From positions 558,001 to 622,000 of the forward strand of contig NZ_CP023407.1 in the NCBI RefSeq assembly GCF_003665435.1: DNA of 64,000 nucleotides, read 5' to 3'. Numbering within the stretch: position 1 is the first letter of the stretch; the number at the start of each line of letters is the position of its first letter. The notes beneath the pieces were generated by a model. The model was not told the DNA's origin and ran no database searches. It saw only the letters and a program-made list of their open reading frames with translations. Positions 30,144-38,644 of the stretch are shown here, in pieces. This stretch comes from Streptomyces fungicidicus. GTDB taxonomy: Bacteria > Actinomycetota > Actinomycetes > Streptomycetales > Streptomycetaceae. The position numbers and the translations under genes were made by a program.

Positions 30144-31385
30144 TCACTCCGTCACGCGGCGGGCCTTCGGAGCCGGCGACGGCGTCCAGCGGCCGTCGGA
30201 GAGCGGGGACGCCACCCGTATTACCAACGCCGCCAGTGCCAGCAGCGCCGCGGCGAAGGCGGCCGGGGCGCTGAGCCAGGCCGGGGCGAGGGCGAGGTCC
30301 AGGGACCTGGACAGCACCGCGGACGGGAAGGATCCGCCGTAGGCGTGGGCCGCGGCCAGCAGCGCGGGGACCACGAACGCCCCTGCCAGCACCACCGCGC
30401 CGGGGCGCACCACCAGGATCAGCGCCAGCGCCGTGCAGAGCACCGAGAGGCCGACGGTGTAGGCGTGCAGGCCCAGTGAGACACCGTCGTGCCGCAGCGG
30501 GAAGTGGGTCACCGCGCACACCGCGAGGGCCACGGCCGCGAGCCAGCTCGGCCAGACCGCGGACCTGACGACCGGCGCGGGCGAGCGGCGCGGCAGGCGT
30601 GGACGCCCGTCGCCGCGCCCGGCGAACAGCAGCCTGCGCGGGCGACGGGCGCGTTCCGGGCCGGGGGCCTCGTCCCCGGTGCGCGCGGGCACCGTCACCG
30701 GCCGCTGCGCGGCCAGCCGGTCGATCAGTTCGACCAGTTCGTCGACGGACCGGCCGGTCGCCGCCGCCCGCAGCGCCTCCTCGCGGCAGTGGGGCGCCAG
30801 CGGCTCGCTGTGCAGCAGCGCCACCAGGCGGGTGACGTCCTCGACGGAGCGGTGCGCCGCCGCCGCGCGGATCGTCTCGTCAGCGCTCGCGGCGTCGCGG
30901 GGCGGCAGGGTCAGCAGGGCCACGAGACGGGTGACGTCCTCCACGGACCGGCCGATCCCGGCGGTGCGGAGCGCGTCCACCACGGAGCGCGTGTGCTCGG
31001 GCGAGCGTTCCAGCGCGGTGATGAGGTCGGCGACGTCCTCCAGGGGCCGGTCCGACACGGCGGTGTGCACCAGGTCGCCGACCGGATCGCCGTACGGCTT
31101 CCCGGGCGCCGGGTCCGGGGGATCCAGGAGGGCCGCCCGGCCGTCGACGGGGTCCACGAGGTCGACCGTGGCGACGGGATCGTAGGGGGAGCCGGGGTAC
31201 GGCGGGTCCGGCGGCCGCGGTTCCGCCTCGGCCGGGTGCGCCGGGGGGACCGGCGGGTACGAGGGCGCCCGCTCCGTGTGGTGGGTGCCGGTCGCGGCGG
31301 CCGTCGTCGCGGAGGGCGGCGGGACGGCCGCCTCGCCGGGTATGACCGGTTCGTTCGGGGAGGACGAGGAGGGGAAAGTGGTCAT
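30144..31385 (-). CDS. Membrane protein with exact 33-residue helical repeats
   Basis: 413 residues. A proline-rich, disordered N-terminus (1-100) is followed by four units whose conserved core R-S/P-V/L-E-D-V starts at residues 113, 146, 179 and 212, an exact 33-residue period. An arginine-rich basic stretch (residues 240-270) then leads to four or five hydrophobic helices (about 275-400) and a short cytoplasmic tail. I do not recognise a named family. The repeats suggest a helical solenoid for protein contact, anchored by the C-terminal membrane domain. I place the start at 31385 (GGAG 6 nt upstream). An ATG ten codons earlier also has GGAGG, but its codons (AGT, CTT) look non-coding. Confidence 0.72.
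   Translation of the reverse strand: MTTFPSSSSPNEPVIPGEAAVPPPSATTAAATGTHHTERAPSYPPVPPAHPAEAEPRPPDPPYPGSPYDPVATVDLVDPVDGRAALLDPPDPAPGKPYGDPVGDLVHTAVSDRPLEDVADLITALERSPEHTRSVVDALRTAGIGRSVEDVTRLVALLTLPPRDAASADETIRAAAAHRSVEDVTRLVALLHSEPLAPHCREEALRAAATGRSVDELVELIDRLAAQRPVTVPARTGDEAPGPERARRPRRLLFAGRGDGRPRLPRRSPAPVVRSAVWPSWLAAVALAVCAVTHFPLRHDGVSLGLHAYTVGLSVLCTALALILVVRPGAVVLAGAFVVPALLAAAHAYGGSFPSAVLSRSLDLALAPAWLSAPAAFAAALLALAALVIRVASPLSDGRWTPSPAPKARRVTE
30705..31049 (-). repeat. Tandem 99-bp coding repeats (3.5 units)
   Basis: Inside the membrane protein gene, the codons for the RSVEDVTRLVALL-type core recur every 99 bp. Units 2 and 3 share 13 identical residues in a row in this core, and their DNA is also similar, which points to recent internal duplication. 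Confidence 0.75.
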
Positions 31386-31624
31386 GATCGGCTCCAGGGG
31401 AAGACTGATGACCATTACTAGGTGCCTCCACCGCTCGCTGCCACTTGGCTGAGCCACCGGGATGAGCTGCGGCGTTCCGGTGTTTCGCACGGTTCGCGCC
31501 GGGCATCGGACGCGAGCGCGCATGGCCGGTCCCTGACGCCATACCGGCGCCGTGAGCGGGAATCCGCTCTGTGAGGGGTGTGCCGCGGCGGGACCGCGGC
31601 ACGGCTCAGAAGGAGGGCAGTCCG

Positions 31625-31951
31625 TTGGAGACGACCACCGTGGTGCTCATCGTCGCCGCGGTCCTGGCGGCCGCGGTGCTGGCCGGCGCCGTCGCCGTGC
31701 TGGTCCGACTGGTCCGCACCCGGCGTGAGTTGCGTCACGCGGGGCTGCCCACCGGGCCCCGCTGGGTGTTCTGGGGCGCGGTCCTCTACCTCGTGCTGCC
31801 GGCCGATCTGCTGCCCGATCCGGTGTACCTGGACGACATGGGCGTACTTCTGCTCGCACTGCGCACCATGCGGGGTTCCTCCGGCGCCCGGGCCCCCGGA
31901 GCGGCCCTCGGCAAGCACGGTCGGCAACCCGCCGACGATTACGCTCCGTGA
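31625..31951 (+). CDS. DUF1232 (YkvA-like) small membrane protein, TTG start
   Basis: 108 residues from a TTG at 31625, set by AAGGAGGG 7 nt upstream; no ATG or GTG is suitably placed. TM1 is at about residues 5-28. The DUF1232 motif is VFWGAVLYLVLPADLLPDPV followed by YLDDMGVLLLALRTM. The function of the family is unknown. The next gene downstream is the graspetide precursor 120 bp away, and the -10 proposed for that gene lies just past this stop. Confidence 0.8.
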   Translation: METTTVVLIVAAVLAAAVLAGAVAVLVRLVRTRRELRHAGLPTGPRWVFWGAVLYLVLPADLLPDPVYLDDMGVLLLALRTMRGSSGARAPGAALGKHGRQPADDYAP

Positions 31952-31977
31952 GGAAACCAACCCCCCGTTCGATTCGT

Positions 31978-31983
31978 ATAAGT
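31978..31983 (+). promoter_or_regulatory. Candidate -10 for the graspetide precursor gene
   Basis: TATAAG in the otherwise GC-rich gap between the DUF1232 stop and the precursor start, about 90 nt before the ATG. The -35 region is not recognisable. Confidence 0.35.
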
Positions 31984-32071
31984 CTCTGGAAGCCAAAAGA
32001 AGTCGGCGGACCAAGCGGCGGCGCACAGCGGGCCGTTGCCTGCTCGGCGCAGCACCGACGAGGGAGAGACG

Positions 32072-32263
32072 ATGCAACCGTTCGCGCTCAACTACGCACG
32101 TCCGGCGGTGGAGTTGGCCGTTGCCACTCCGTACGCGTATGACTCCGGACTGCAGTTGAACGTACTCGGCGACGGACGGATCGCGGCCTGCGACCACGCA
32201 CTGTTGCGCGAGGTGGGGACGACGACGTCCACCGCGGGCTCCAAGACCCACTTCGACGACTGA
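32072..32263 (+). CDS. tgmA: Graspetide precursor peptide (ATP-grasp-modified RiPP, TgmA type)
   Basis: 63 residues, ribosome binding site AGGGAGAG 3 nt before the ATG. The leader has the aromatic start typical of these precursors (MQPFALNYARP) and a conserved-looking stretch YAYDSGLQLNVLGDGR. The C-terminal core from T50 is TTTSTAGSKTHFDD, rich in Thr/Ser hydroxyl donors and ending in two aspartates that can act as acyl acceptors. The matching ATP-grasp ligase starts 16 bp downstream. By analogy with TgmA/TgmB and the SAV_5884-type families, the ligase should join hydroxyl (ester) or lysine (amide) side chains to the acidic residues, giving a side-chain macrocycle. The bond pattern is inference. 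Confidence 0.85.
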   Translation: MQPFALNYARPAVELAVATPYAYDSGLQLNVLGDGRIAACDHALLREVGTTTSTAGSKTHFDD

Positions 32264-32279
32264 ACGCGGACGGTAGACG

Positions 32280-33263
32280 ATGACCGTCCTGATCCTCACC
32301 AGTGAGGAGGACGTGACCGCCGACATGGTGGTCGTCCATCTGAACGGCTCCGGTGTGCCGGTGGTGCGCCTCGACCCCGCCGATCTGACCGGGGGCGTCT
32401 CGCTGTCCGGCGAGTATGTGCACGGCCGCTTCCGCGGCCATCTGTCCACCGGCGGCCGGCTGGTGAGCCTCGGCGGCCTGCGGTCGGTGTGGGTGCGCCG
32501 GCCCGGCACCCCGGCCGGACACGCGGCACAGCCGTCGGCGTGGCTGACCGAGGAGGCCTCGCAGGCCCTCTACGGCATGCTGCGCGGCTGCGACGCGCGC
32601 TGGATGAACCATCCGGACGCGGCCCGGCAGGCCCGGCACAAGCCGTGGCAGCTGCGCCTGGCCCAGCGCTGCGGCCTGCCCGTGCCGGCGACGGTGATCA
32701 CCACGTTCCCGCGGGCCGCGCGGGAGTTCGCCGAACGCTTCCCGGACCTGGTGGTCAAGCCGGTGTCGGGGGCGCATCCGCAGGATCCGCCGCGGGCCGT
32801 GCCGACCAGCCGGGTGGCGCCGGACACGGACTTCTCGGCGGTCGCCTTCGGGCCGACGCTGCTGCAGCGCCGGATCGCCAAGCGGGCCGACATCCGGCTC
32901 ACCGTGGTGGGCGAGCGGCTGCTCGCGGCCCGCAAGGCGACGGCGCCGGACGCCGATCCGAAGGAGGTGGACGTGCGTTTCGCCGCCCCCGGGTCGCCCT
33001 GGGAGCCGGCCGGGGTCCCGCCGCGCATCGCGGACGCCGTCCGCACCTATCTGCGCCGGGCCGAACTGGCGTACGGCGCGTTTGACTTCGCCGAGGACTC
33101 CGACGGGACGTGGTGGTTCCTCGAGTGCAACCAGTCGGGGCAGTTCGGGTTCGTGGAGGTGGAGACGGGACAGCCCATCGCCCGGGCCATCGCCGAGTGG
33201 CTCTCCCGTCCCATACCCGACGGCCCCTCGAAGCTCGACGAGGCCGGCAGCACGGTGCGGTGA
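32280..33263 (+). CDS. tgmB: ATP-grasp graspetide maturase (TgmB / SAV_5884-like)
   Basis: 327 residues. The N-terminal half holds the ribosomal-peptide-maturase domain (VLILTSEEDVTADMVVVHLN; LRSVWVRRPG). The C-terminal ATP-grasp has DLVVKPVSGAHP with the ATP-binding lysine, LLQRRIAKRADIRLTVVGER and the metal-binding WWFLECNQSGQFGFVEVETG. It should activate acidic side chains of the precursor as acyl-phosphates and form omega-ester or omega-amide crosslinks. It is 16 bp after the precursor gene, so one operon. The O-methyltransferase that often completes such loci is not adjacent. The stop lies 20 bp from a convergent small gene that may belong to the locus. Confidence 0.9.
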   Translation: MTVLILTSEEDVTADMVVVHLNGSGVPVVRLDPADLTGGVSLSGEYVHGRFRGHLSTGGRLVSLGGLRSVWVRRPGTPAGHAAQPSAWLTEEASQALYGMLRGCDARWMNHPDAARQARHKPWQLRLAQRCGLPVPATVITTFPRAAREFAERFPDLVVKPVSGAHPQDPPRAVPTSRVAPDTDFSAVAFGPTLLQRRIAKRADIRLTVVGERLLAARKATAPDADPKEVDVRFAAPGSPWEPAGVPPRIADAVRTYLRRAELAYGAFDFAEDSDGTWWFLECNQSGQFGFVEVETGQPIARAIAEWLSRPIPDGPSKLDEAGSTVR

Positions 33264-33283
33264 GCGGCCGCCGCCGTGCGGGC

Positions 33284-33499
33284 TCAGTGCGTGCGCGGTC
33301 CGGGCAGCAGGGCGGTGCGCTGCCAGCCGTTGCCCGGGGACTGCGGCCGGTCCAGGCCCGGTCCGTAGCCCGGGGACTGCAGAGGCCGCATGACCATCTC
33401 CAGTTCCCTGCTCACGCGTTCGGCCTCACGGCGCACCTGTGCGGGCACGTCGCCGCACTCCGCGATGAGTCGGTCGTAGATCGGGGAATCCTGGAACAC
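33284..33499 (-). CDS. Small hypothetical protein beside the graspetide genes
   Basis: 71 residues from a GTG at 33499 (weak AAAGG upstream). The N-terminal half is a charged amphipathic helix (IYDRLIAECGDVPAQVRREA, then ERVSRELEMVMR). The rest is glycine/proline-rich and disordered. I do not recognise a domain. Its conserved-looking start and its position convergent with tgmB make a role in the graspetide locus possible but unproven. Confidence 0.6.
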   Translation of the reverse strand: MFQDSPIYDRLIAECGDVPAQVRREAERVSRELEMVMRPLQSPGYGPGLDRPQSPGNGWQRTALLPGPRTH

Positions 33500-33661
33500 G
33501 CGTCAACGTGCCTTTCTGCTCGTCGGCCCCGGTGCGGGACGCGATTGCAGAGTCTAGGCGGCCGAACAGTCCGAAGGGGGAATTCCCCGGTACAACGGGT
33601 CACAGAACGGATGCTCCGGATGTGCGGCGCACATCGGGCACACCGGTGGGTTCCCGCAGGG

Positions 33662-34135
33662 TCAGGCCCCGGTCGTGGAGCCGGGGCGGACGATCATCAG
33701 GACCGTGACGGCCGCCCACAACAGGTTGAACACCCCGGTGAACATGGCCAGCCGGACCGTGCTCCGCCGTTCCACGACGCCGCGCCCGGTCAGCTCCCCG
33801 ACGAGTTCGTCCTGCCGGGGAAGCACGAAGGCGAGCAGGACTCCGGCGGCGGCCGCGGTCAGGGCGATCGAGGTGATCAGCCAGCCGTCGCCCAGGACGC
33901 CCATCGCGAGACCGGTGGCGAGACCGAGCAGGGGCACCGCGACGCCCACCCGGGCGTAGACCCGGCAGATGCGGTGGAGCAGCGCGACGGTGGTCACCGC
34001 CGTCCCGGCGGGGCCCCCGCCGTCCGCCGGGGCGGCGCGGCGGACGGCCGGCGGGAACATGCTGGCCGCGACGGTGACGGGACCGACGGCGATGATGGCG
34101 GCGAGGACGTGGAGGGACAGCAGGAGCTTGGTCAC
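33662..34135 (-). CDS. DUF2269-like integral membrane protein
   Basis: 157 residues with four hydrophobic helices (about 2-27, 58-80, 85-105, 130-150). The N-terminus LLLSLHVLAAIIAVGPV fits the DUF2269 family of small membrane proteins. The start is a GTG at 34135 after GGGAAAGAG. It is divergent from the AraC-type regulator gene. The function is unknown. Confidence 0.75.
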   Translation of the reverse strand: MTKLLLSLHVLAAIIAVGPVTVAASMFPPAVRRAAPADGGGPAGTAVTTVALLHRICRVYARVGVAVPLLGLATGLAMGVLGDGWLITSIALTAAAAGVLLAFVLPRQDELVGELTGRGVVERRSTVRLAMFTGVFNLLWAAVTVLMIVRPGSTTGA

Positions 34136-34323
34136 CGGAACTCTTTCCCTGGTGTGGTCGGCGGTGCCGGGCTCACGCTAGGGGCCCGCCGGATGATCAC
34201 CCAGAGGCTGGAACGCCAGTTTCCCACGGGTTCCCGCCAACCCCTCCGAGCGGGGGTTTCGTACGCCGCCTCCGCTTCACCCCGGCTCCCGCGTGTGGCG
34301 GGAACCGGCCTATCGTGGCGTTC

Positions 34324-35295
34324 ATGCACTCCGTGACGATTCTGGCGCTCGACGGGGTGATCCCCTTCGACATGGCCGCCCCGATGCAGGTCTTCGACCA
34401 AACGCGACTGCCGGACGGCCGGCGCCCCTACCGGGTACGGCTCTGCGCGGAGCGGCCCGAGGTGCGCGCGGACGGCGGTTTCACCCTGCGCGTCGACCGC
34501 GGACTGGAAGCCCTGGCGGACGCCGACACGGTCGTCGTCCCCGGCCGCGCCGAAGGGTCGCCGCCGCCCTCGCCGGCCGTGCTCGCGGCGCTGCGCGAGG
34601 CGGCCGGGGCGGGCACCCGGATCGCGTCGGTGTGCGTGGGCGCGTTCGTGCTGGCGGAGGCGGGGCTGCTGGACGGTCTGCGCGCCACCACGCACTGGGT
34701 GGCGGCCGGCCTGCTGGCCCGGTCCTTCCCGGAGGTCGACGTGCGGCCGGACGTGCTCTACGTCGACAACGGCCGGATCCTCACCTCGGCCGGAGCCGCC
34801 GCCGCGCTGGACATGTGCCTGCACATGATCCGCAGCGACCTGGGCTCGGCCGTCGCCGCGGACGCCGCCCGGATGTCGGTGATGCCGCTGGAGCGGGAGG
34901 GCGGCCAGGCACAGTTCATCGTGCACGAGCACCCTCCGGTGCCCCGCGGCTCGGACCTCGAGCCGCTGCTGGACTGGATCGGGGACAACCTGGCGCACGA
35001 GGTCACGCTCGGGGCGATGGCGGCACGGGCCGGCATGAGCGAGCGCACCTTCAGCCGTCGCTTCCGCGAGCAGACGGGCACCACACCCCTGCAGTGGCTG
35101 CTGCGGGCACGGGTGCGGCGTGCGCAGTACCTGCTGGAGAACAGCGACCACACGGTCGAACGGATCGCCCAGCAGGCGGGGTTCGGGTCGCCGACGGCGT
35201 TCCGCGAGCGGTTCCGCAAGGTGGTCGGCACCACTCCGCACGCCTACCGCTCGACGTTCAGCGGGCGGCGCGCCGTCCCCGCGGCCGGCGGGTGA
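34324..35295 (+). CDS. GlxA-type AraC family transcriptional regulator
   Basis: 323 residues. The N-terminal DJ-1/PfpI-like domain (about 1-185) contains the nucleophile-elbow-like ASVCVGAFVLAEAGLLDG with a cysteine and TTHWVAAGLL. The C-terminal AraC domain has two helix-turn-helix units: MAARAGMSERTFSRRFREQT and RIAQQAGFGSPTAFRERFRK. GlxA-type regulators often control nitrogen or one-carbon catabolism, but no specific target is evident. TATCGT ends 7 nt before the ATG at 34324 and there is no ribosome binding site, so it is probably leaderless. A GTG at 34315 is in frame but lies inside that hexamer. Confidence 0.88.
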   Translation: MHSVTILALDGVIPFDMAAPMQVFDQTRLPDGRRPYRVRLCAERPEVRADGGFTLRVDRGLEALADADTVVVPGRAEGSPPPSPAVLAALREAAGAGTRIASVCVGAFVLAEAGLLDGLRATTHWVAAGLLARSFPEVDVRPDVLYVDNGRILTSAGAAAALDMCLHMIRSDLGSAVAADAARMSVMPLEREGGQAQFIVHEHPPVPRGSDLEPLLDWIGDNLAHEVTLGAMAARAGMSERTFSRRFREQTGTTPLQWLLRARVRRAQYLLENSDHTVERIAQQAGFGSPTAFRERFRKVVGTTPHAYRSTFSGRRAVPAAGG

Positions 35296-35308
35296 GCGGC
35301 CCGCCGGC

Positions 35309-35566
35309 TCAGACCGCCAGCGACAGGCCGCTCTCCCCCTCGGCCCCGGGTGCCCGGCCGGGCGCGCGGCGCGCCTGGTCGAGCAGGGCGTCCGCCAGGG
35401 CGACGGCCTCATGGACGCCGGACGCCCCCGTCATGGCGACGAGCGTGCGGCCGACGTCCTCCAGTTCGCGCGCGGCCGCCGGCGAGAACCGTTCCGCCTG
35501 AGCTATCCGCAGCGTAGCGTACCGCGTCAGCAGCTCTCTGACGACCTTCGGATCCGGTGCGAGCAC
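35309..35566 (-). CDS. DUF5133 domain protein
   Basis: 85 residues from a GTG at 35566, 6 nt after GAGAGGGG. The characteristic stretch is DPKVVRELLTRYATLRIAQA followed by ELEDVGRTLVAMTGA and EAVALADALL. The family is Streptomyces-wide with unknown function. The longer open frame to 35665 has no suitable start. The stop is 13 bp from the convergent AraC-type gene. Confidence 0.8.
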   Translation of the reverse strand: MLAPDPKVVRELLTRYATLRIAQAERFSPAAARELEDVGRTLVAMTGASGVHEAVALADALLDQARRAPGRAPGAEGESGLSLAV

Positions 35567-35677
35567 GTGGCGCCCCTCTCTGGTTTTCGCTGCGTATGCC
35601 CGAACCAGGCGGAACCACTCACCCCATTTGCTCGACTGGCCGCAATTGACCGAAAACCGCCGCACCCTGACCGGCTG

Positions 35678-37447
35678 TCAGGCGACCTGCCCGCTGTGCA
35701 GCGCCGTGTACGCCCCGCCCCGGCGCAGCAGGTCCTCGTGGGTGCCGATCTCCTGGATGCGGCCGTCCGCCATCACCACGATCCGGTCGGCGCCGCGCAC
35801 GGTGGACAGCCGGTGCGCCACGACGAAGGTGGTGCGGCCGCGCAGCAGCCGGGCGAGGGCCTCCTGCACCAGTGCCTCCGAGCGGGTGTCCAGCGCCGAG
35901 GTCGCCTCGTCCAGGACCAGCACCTTGGGGTCCCGGATCAGCGCGCGGGCGATGGCCAGGCGCTGGCGCTGCCCGCCGGACAGCCGGGCGCCGCGTTCCC
36001 CTACGAGGGTGTCGAGGCCCTGGGGCAGCCGGTCGACGAACTCCAGGGCGTTGGCGTCGCGCAGCGCTGCCCGCACCGTCTCCTCGTCCGCGTCGTCCAT
36101 GCCGTAGGCGACGTTCTCCCTGATGGTGCCGTCGAACAGGATCGACTCCTGCGGCACCACCGACAGGAAGCGCCGGTAGGTGCGCAGGTCGAGGCTGTTC
36201 ATGTCGGCGCCGTCGAGCAGCAGCCGGCCCGAGGTCGGGCGGATGAAACCGATGACGAGGTTGAGCACCGTCGACTTGCCCGCGCCCGAGGCGCCGACGA
36301 GCGCGATGGTCTCGCCCGGGGCGACGTCGAGGGTGAAGTCCCGCACCGCGGGGCGTCCGTCGCTCTCGTACGCGTGGCCGACGCCCTCGAAGGTGATCGC
36401 GCCGCGCAGTCCGCCGACCTCCGCCTTGCCCTCGTTGTCCTCCAGTTCGGGGGCCTGGAGGACCTCGCCGACCGAGCGCACGGACTCCAGCCCCTTGGTG
36501 ATGACGGGGGCGAGCCCCGCCAGCGTGGTCGTGGAGTTGGTGAGCGTGGTCAGGAAGGCGCTGAGCATCACGACGTCGCCGGCCGAGACGCCCCAGACGC
36601 CGTAGTACGAGATGAGGGCCGCCCCGGCCAGCACGCAGACGCCGACGACGTTGAGGACGACCCAGGCCAGCGAGCCGAACCGGCCGTTGACCAGGTCCAG
36701 GCGGTTTCCGGAGCTGAGCAGCCGGTTCAGGGTGCCGTTCATCCGGCGCAGCGCCTTGCCCTCCAGACCGTGGGCGCGGGTGACGGGGATGAGCCGGGTC
36801 ATCTCGGTCACCCGGGACGACAGCGTCTCCACCTCGTGGCGGAAGTGCTCGTTGTGGGTGCGCAGCCGGGCCCGCAGCCGGGCGACGAGCAGGGCGGCGG
36901 CGGGGACCACGATCAGGAAGACCGGCAGGAACTCGGGGGTGCGGATCGCGATGATGACGAGCCCCCCGGTGAGCACGGTGAGCGCGCCGAGCCCGGTCTC
37001 AGCGGTCTGCTGGACCATCTGTTCGACGGTCTCGACGTCCCGGACGACCTTGGCCTGGAGCACACCGGCGCTGACGCGGGAGTGGTAGCCGATGGAGAGC
37101 TGCTGCATACGGGTGCACAGCGCGGAGCGCAGGGTGGTGCCCATGCGGCGGACGCTGCCGTAGAGCAGCCGGACGTACAGCAGGTGCAGCGGGTAGTTGA
37201 CCAGCAGGATGAACATGATGACGCCGGTGCTGGTCCACAGTTGTGAGATCGGCCGGTGCTGCACGACCGTGTCGATGATCGACGCGGTGATCAGCGGCAG
37301 CAGCCAGACCGGGCTGTGCTTGAACGTGAAGACGCCGACGGCGGCGGCCAGCCGGCCGCGGTCGGCGCGGAACAGATAGGCGAGGGTGCGGATCGGGTGC
37401 TCGCCGCGGTAGCGGTGGTCGAGCGGTCTTTCCAGCGACGACGCCAT
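35678..37447 (-). CDS. ABC exporter half-transporter (fused permease and ATPase)
   Basis: 589 residues. Six transmembrane helices lie in residues 20-330 (type-1 exporter fold). The ATPase has Walker A VGASGAGKST, Q-loop VVPQESILFDGTIRENV, signature LSGGQRQRLAIARAL, Walker B VLVLDEATSALD and H-loop FVVAHRLSTV, all intact. It probably works as a homodimer exporting a lipid, peptide, drug or sugar-linked compound. A good GGGGAGGA ribosome binding site precedes the ATG. A LacI-type AAGCGCTT operator lies 33 bp upstream, implying sugar-responsive repression. That is unusual for a multidrug-type exporter. Confidence 0.9.
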   Translation of the reverse strand: MASSLERPLDHRYRGEHPIRTLAYLFRADRGRLAAAVGVFTFKHSPVWLLPLITASIIDTVVQHRPISQLWTSTGVIMFILLVNYPLHLLYVRLLYGSVRRMGTTLRSALCTRMQQLSIGYHSRVSAGVLQAKVVRDVETVEQMVQQTAETGLGALTVLTGGLVIIAIRTPEFLPVFLIVVPAAALLVARLRARLRTHNEHFRHEVETLSSRVTEMTRLIPVTRAHGLEGKALRRMNGTLNRLLSSGNRLDLVNGRFGSLAWVVLNVVGVCVLAGAALISYYGVWGVSAGDVVMLSAFLTTLTNSTTTLAGLAPVITKGLESVRSVGEVLQAPELEDNEGKAEVGGLRGAITFEGVGHAYESDGRPAVRDFTLDVAPGETIALVGASGAGKSTVLNLVIGFIRPTSGRLLLDGADMNSLDLRTYRRFLSVVPQESILFDGTIRENVAYGMDDADEETVRAALRDANALEFVDRLPQGLDTLVGERGARLSGGQRQRLAIARALIRDPKVLVLDEATSALDTRSEALVQEALARLLRGRTTFVVAHRLSTVRGADRIVVMADGRIQEIGTHEDLLRRGGAYTALHSGQVA

Positions 37448-37476
37448 GGGTGGTGGTCCTCCCCTGTGACTTTCTC

Positions 37477-37490
37477 AGCAAGCGCTTTCT
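37477..37490. promoter_or_regulatory. LacI-family-type operator upstream of the ABC exporter
   Basis: AGCAAGCGCTTTCT contains the perfect 8-bp palindrome AAGCGCTT and resembles the TGAAAGCGCTTTCA operators of LacI/GalR-family repressors. It lies 30-43 bp before the exporter start codon. Confidence 0.6.
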
Positions 37491-37567
37491 ACACCCGCGT
37501 GCCAGGAGTACACCAGTGCACGGGGTGCCCGCCCCGGGCGTCCGGCGCCTGAGACGGGCGGGAGGGT

Positions 37568-38425
37568 TCAGCCGGCGTCCAGCTCCGCGATGTCCCCGGC
37601 CGTCAGGACGAGACCGGCGGCGCCCGCGGAGTCACGGACCGACTCCGGCCGGCTCGCCCCCGGAATGGGCACGACGACCGGCGACCTGGCGAGCATCCAC
37701 GCCAGGCACACCTGGTACGCGCTCACCCCGTGCGCCCGGGCGATCCGCGCGAACGGGGCGTGGTCGGAGGCGAGTCCACCGGCCCGGGCGATGCCGCCGA
37801 ACGGGCTGTAGGGCAGGAACGCGATGCCGAGCTCGTCGCACAGCCGCAGCTCCGGCTCGCTGGAGCGGAAGGCCGGGGAGAACTTGTTCTGCACGGAGAC
37901 CAGCCCGCCGCCGAGGATCTCGCCGGCCTGCCGGATCTGCTCCGGGCCGGCGTTGGAGACGCCGGCCATGCGGATCTTGCCCTCGTCCAGCAGCTCGCGC
38001 AGCGCGCCGACGGACTCGGCGTACGGGACCCGGGGATCGGGGCGGTGGAACTGGTAGAGCCCGATGGCCTCCACGCCGAGCCGGCGCAGCGACGCCTCGC
38101 ACGCCCGCTTCAGGTGTTCGGGGCTGCCGTCCTGCGTCCAGCTGCCGTCCCCGGGGCGCAGATGACCGCCCTTGGTGGCGACCAGGACGTCGCCGCCCCG
38201 CTCGTGGGAGGCGAGCGCCTTGGCGATCAGGGCCTCGTTGTGGCCGACCTCGTCGGCGTGCAGATGGTAGGAGTCGGCGGTGTCGATCAGTGTGACACCG
38301 GCGTCCAGCGCGGCGTGCAGGGTGGCCAGGGAGCGGGCCTCGTCCGGGCGCCCTTCGATCGACATGGGCATCGCGCCCAGCCCGACGGCGCCGACCTCGA
38401 CCTCACCGATACGGCGGGTGTTCAT
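37568..38425 (-). CDS. Aldo/keto reductase
   Basis: 285 residues, NADPH-dependent (alpha/beta)8 barrel. The active-site tetrad region is visible: D in TLIDTADSYHLHADEVGHNE (Asp and Tyr), the Lys in VLVATKGGHLRPG, and the His in IGLYQFHRPDP. The cofactor part reads GVSNAGPEQI, IPGASRPESV. The ATG at 38425 follows AAGAGGT by 9 nt. A much longer open frame upstream is antisense shadow. The substrate is unknown. It is leftward, 120 bp after the exporter start region, with its own promoter in the divergent gap shared with the VOC gene. Confidence 0.9.
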   Translation of the reverse strand: MNTRRIGEVEVGAVGLGAMPMSIEGRPDEARSLATLHAALDAGVTLIDTADSYHLHADEVGHNEALIAKALASHERGGDVLVATKGGHLRPGDGSWTQDGSPEHLKRACEASLRRLGVEAIGLYQFHRPDPRVPYAESVGALRELLDEGKIRMAGVSNAGPEQIRQAGEILGGGLVSVQNKFSPAFRSSEPELRLCDELGIAFLPYSPFGGIARAGGLASDHAPFARIARAHGVSAYQVCLAWMLARSPVVVPIPGASRPESVRDSAGAAGLVLTAGDIAELDAG

Positions 38426-38644
38426 ATGCGAGTGACCTCTTCCGGCTGTTGTCGCACGGTCCTGGAAAGCGCGTACCAGCCTGGTCCCGGCGCGGCCCGA
38501 AATCCAATAGAAGAAAGCGAACGCATTCAGCAGACGGGGCGCTGAATGGGCTCCCGGCCGGGCGGCGCCGCCGCCGCGCGGTCGCCGCCGCCCGGCGTTA
38601 CGCTGCGCACGGTTTCCCCAATGCGGACATTCCGGGAGGTAGTC

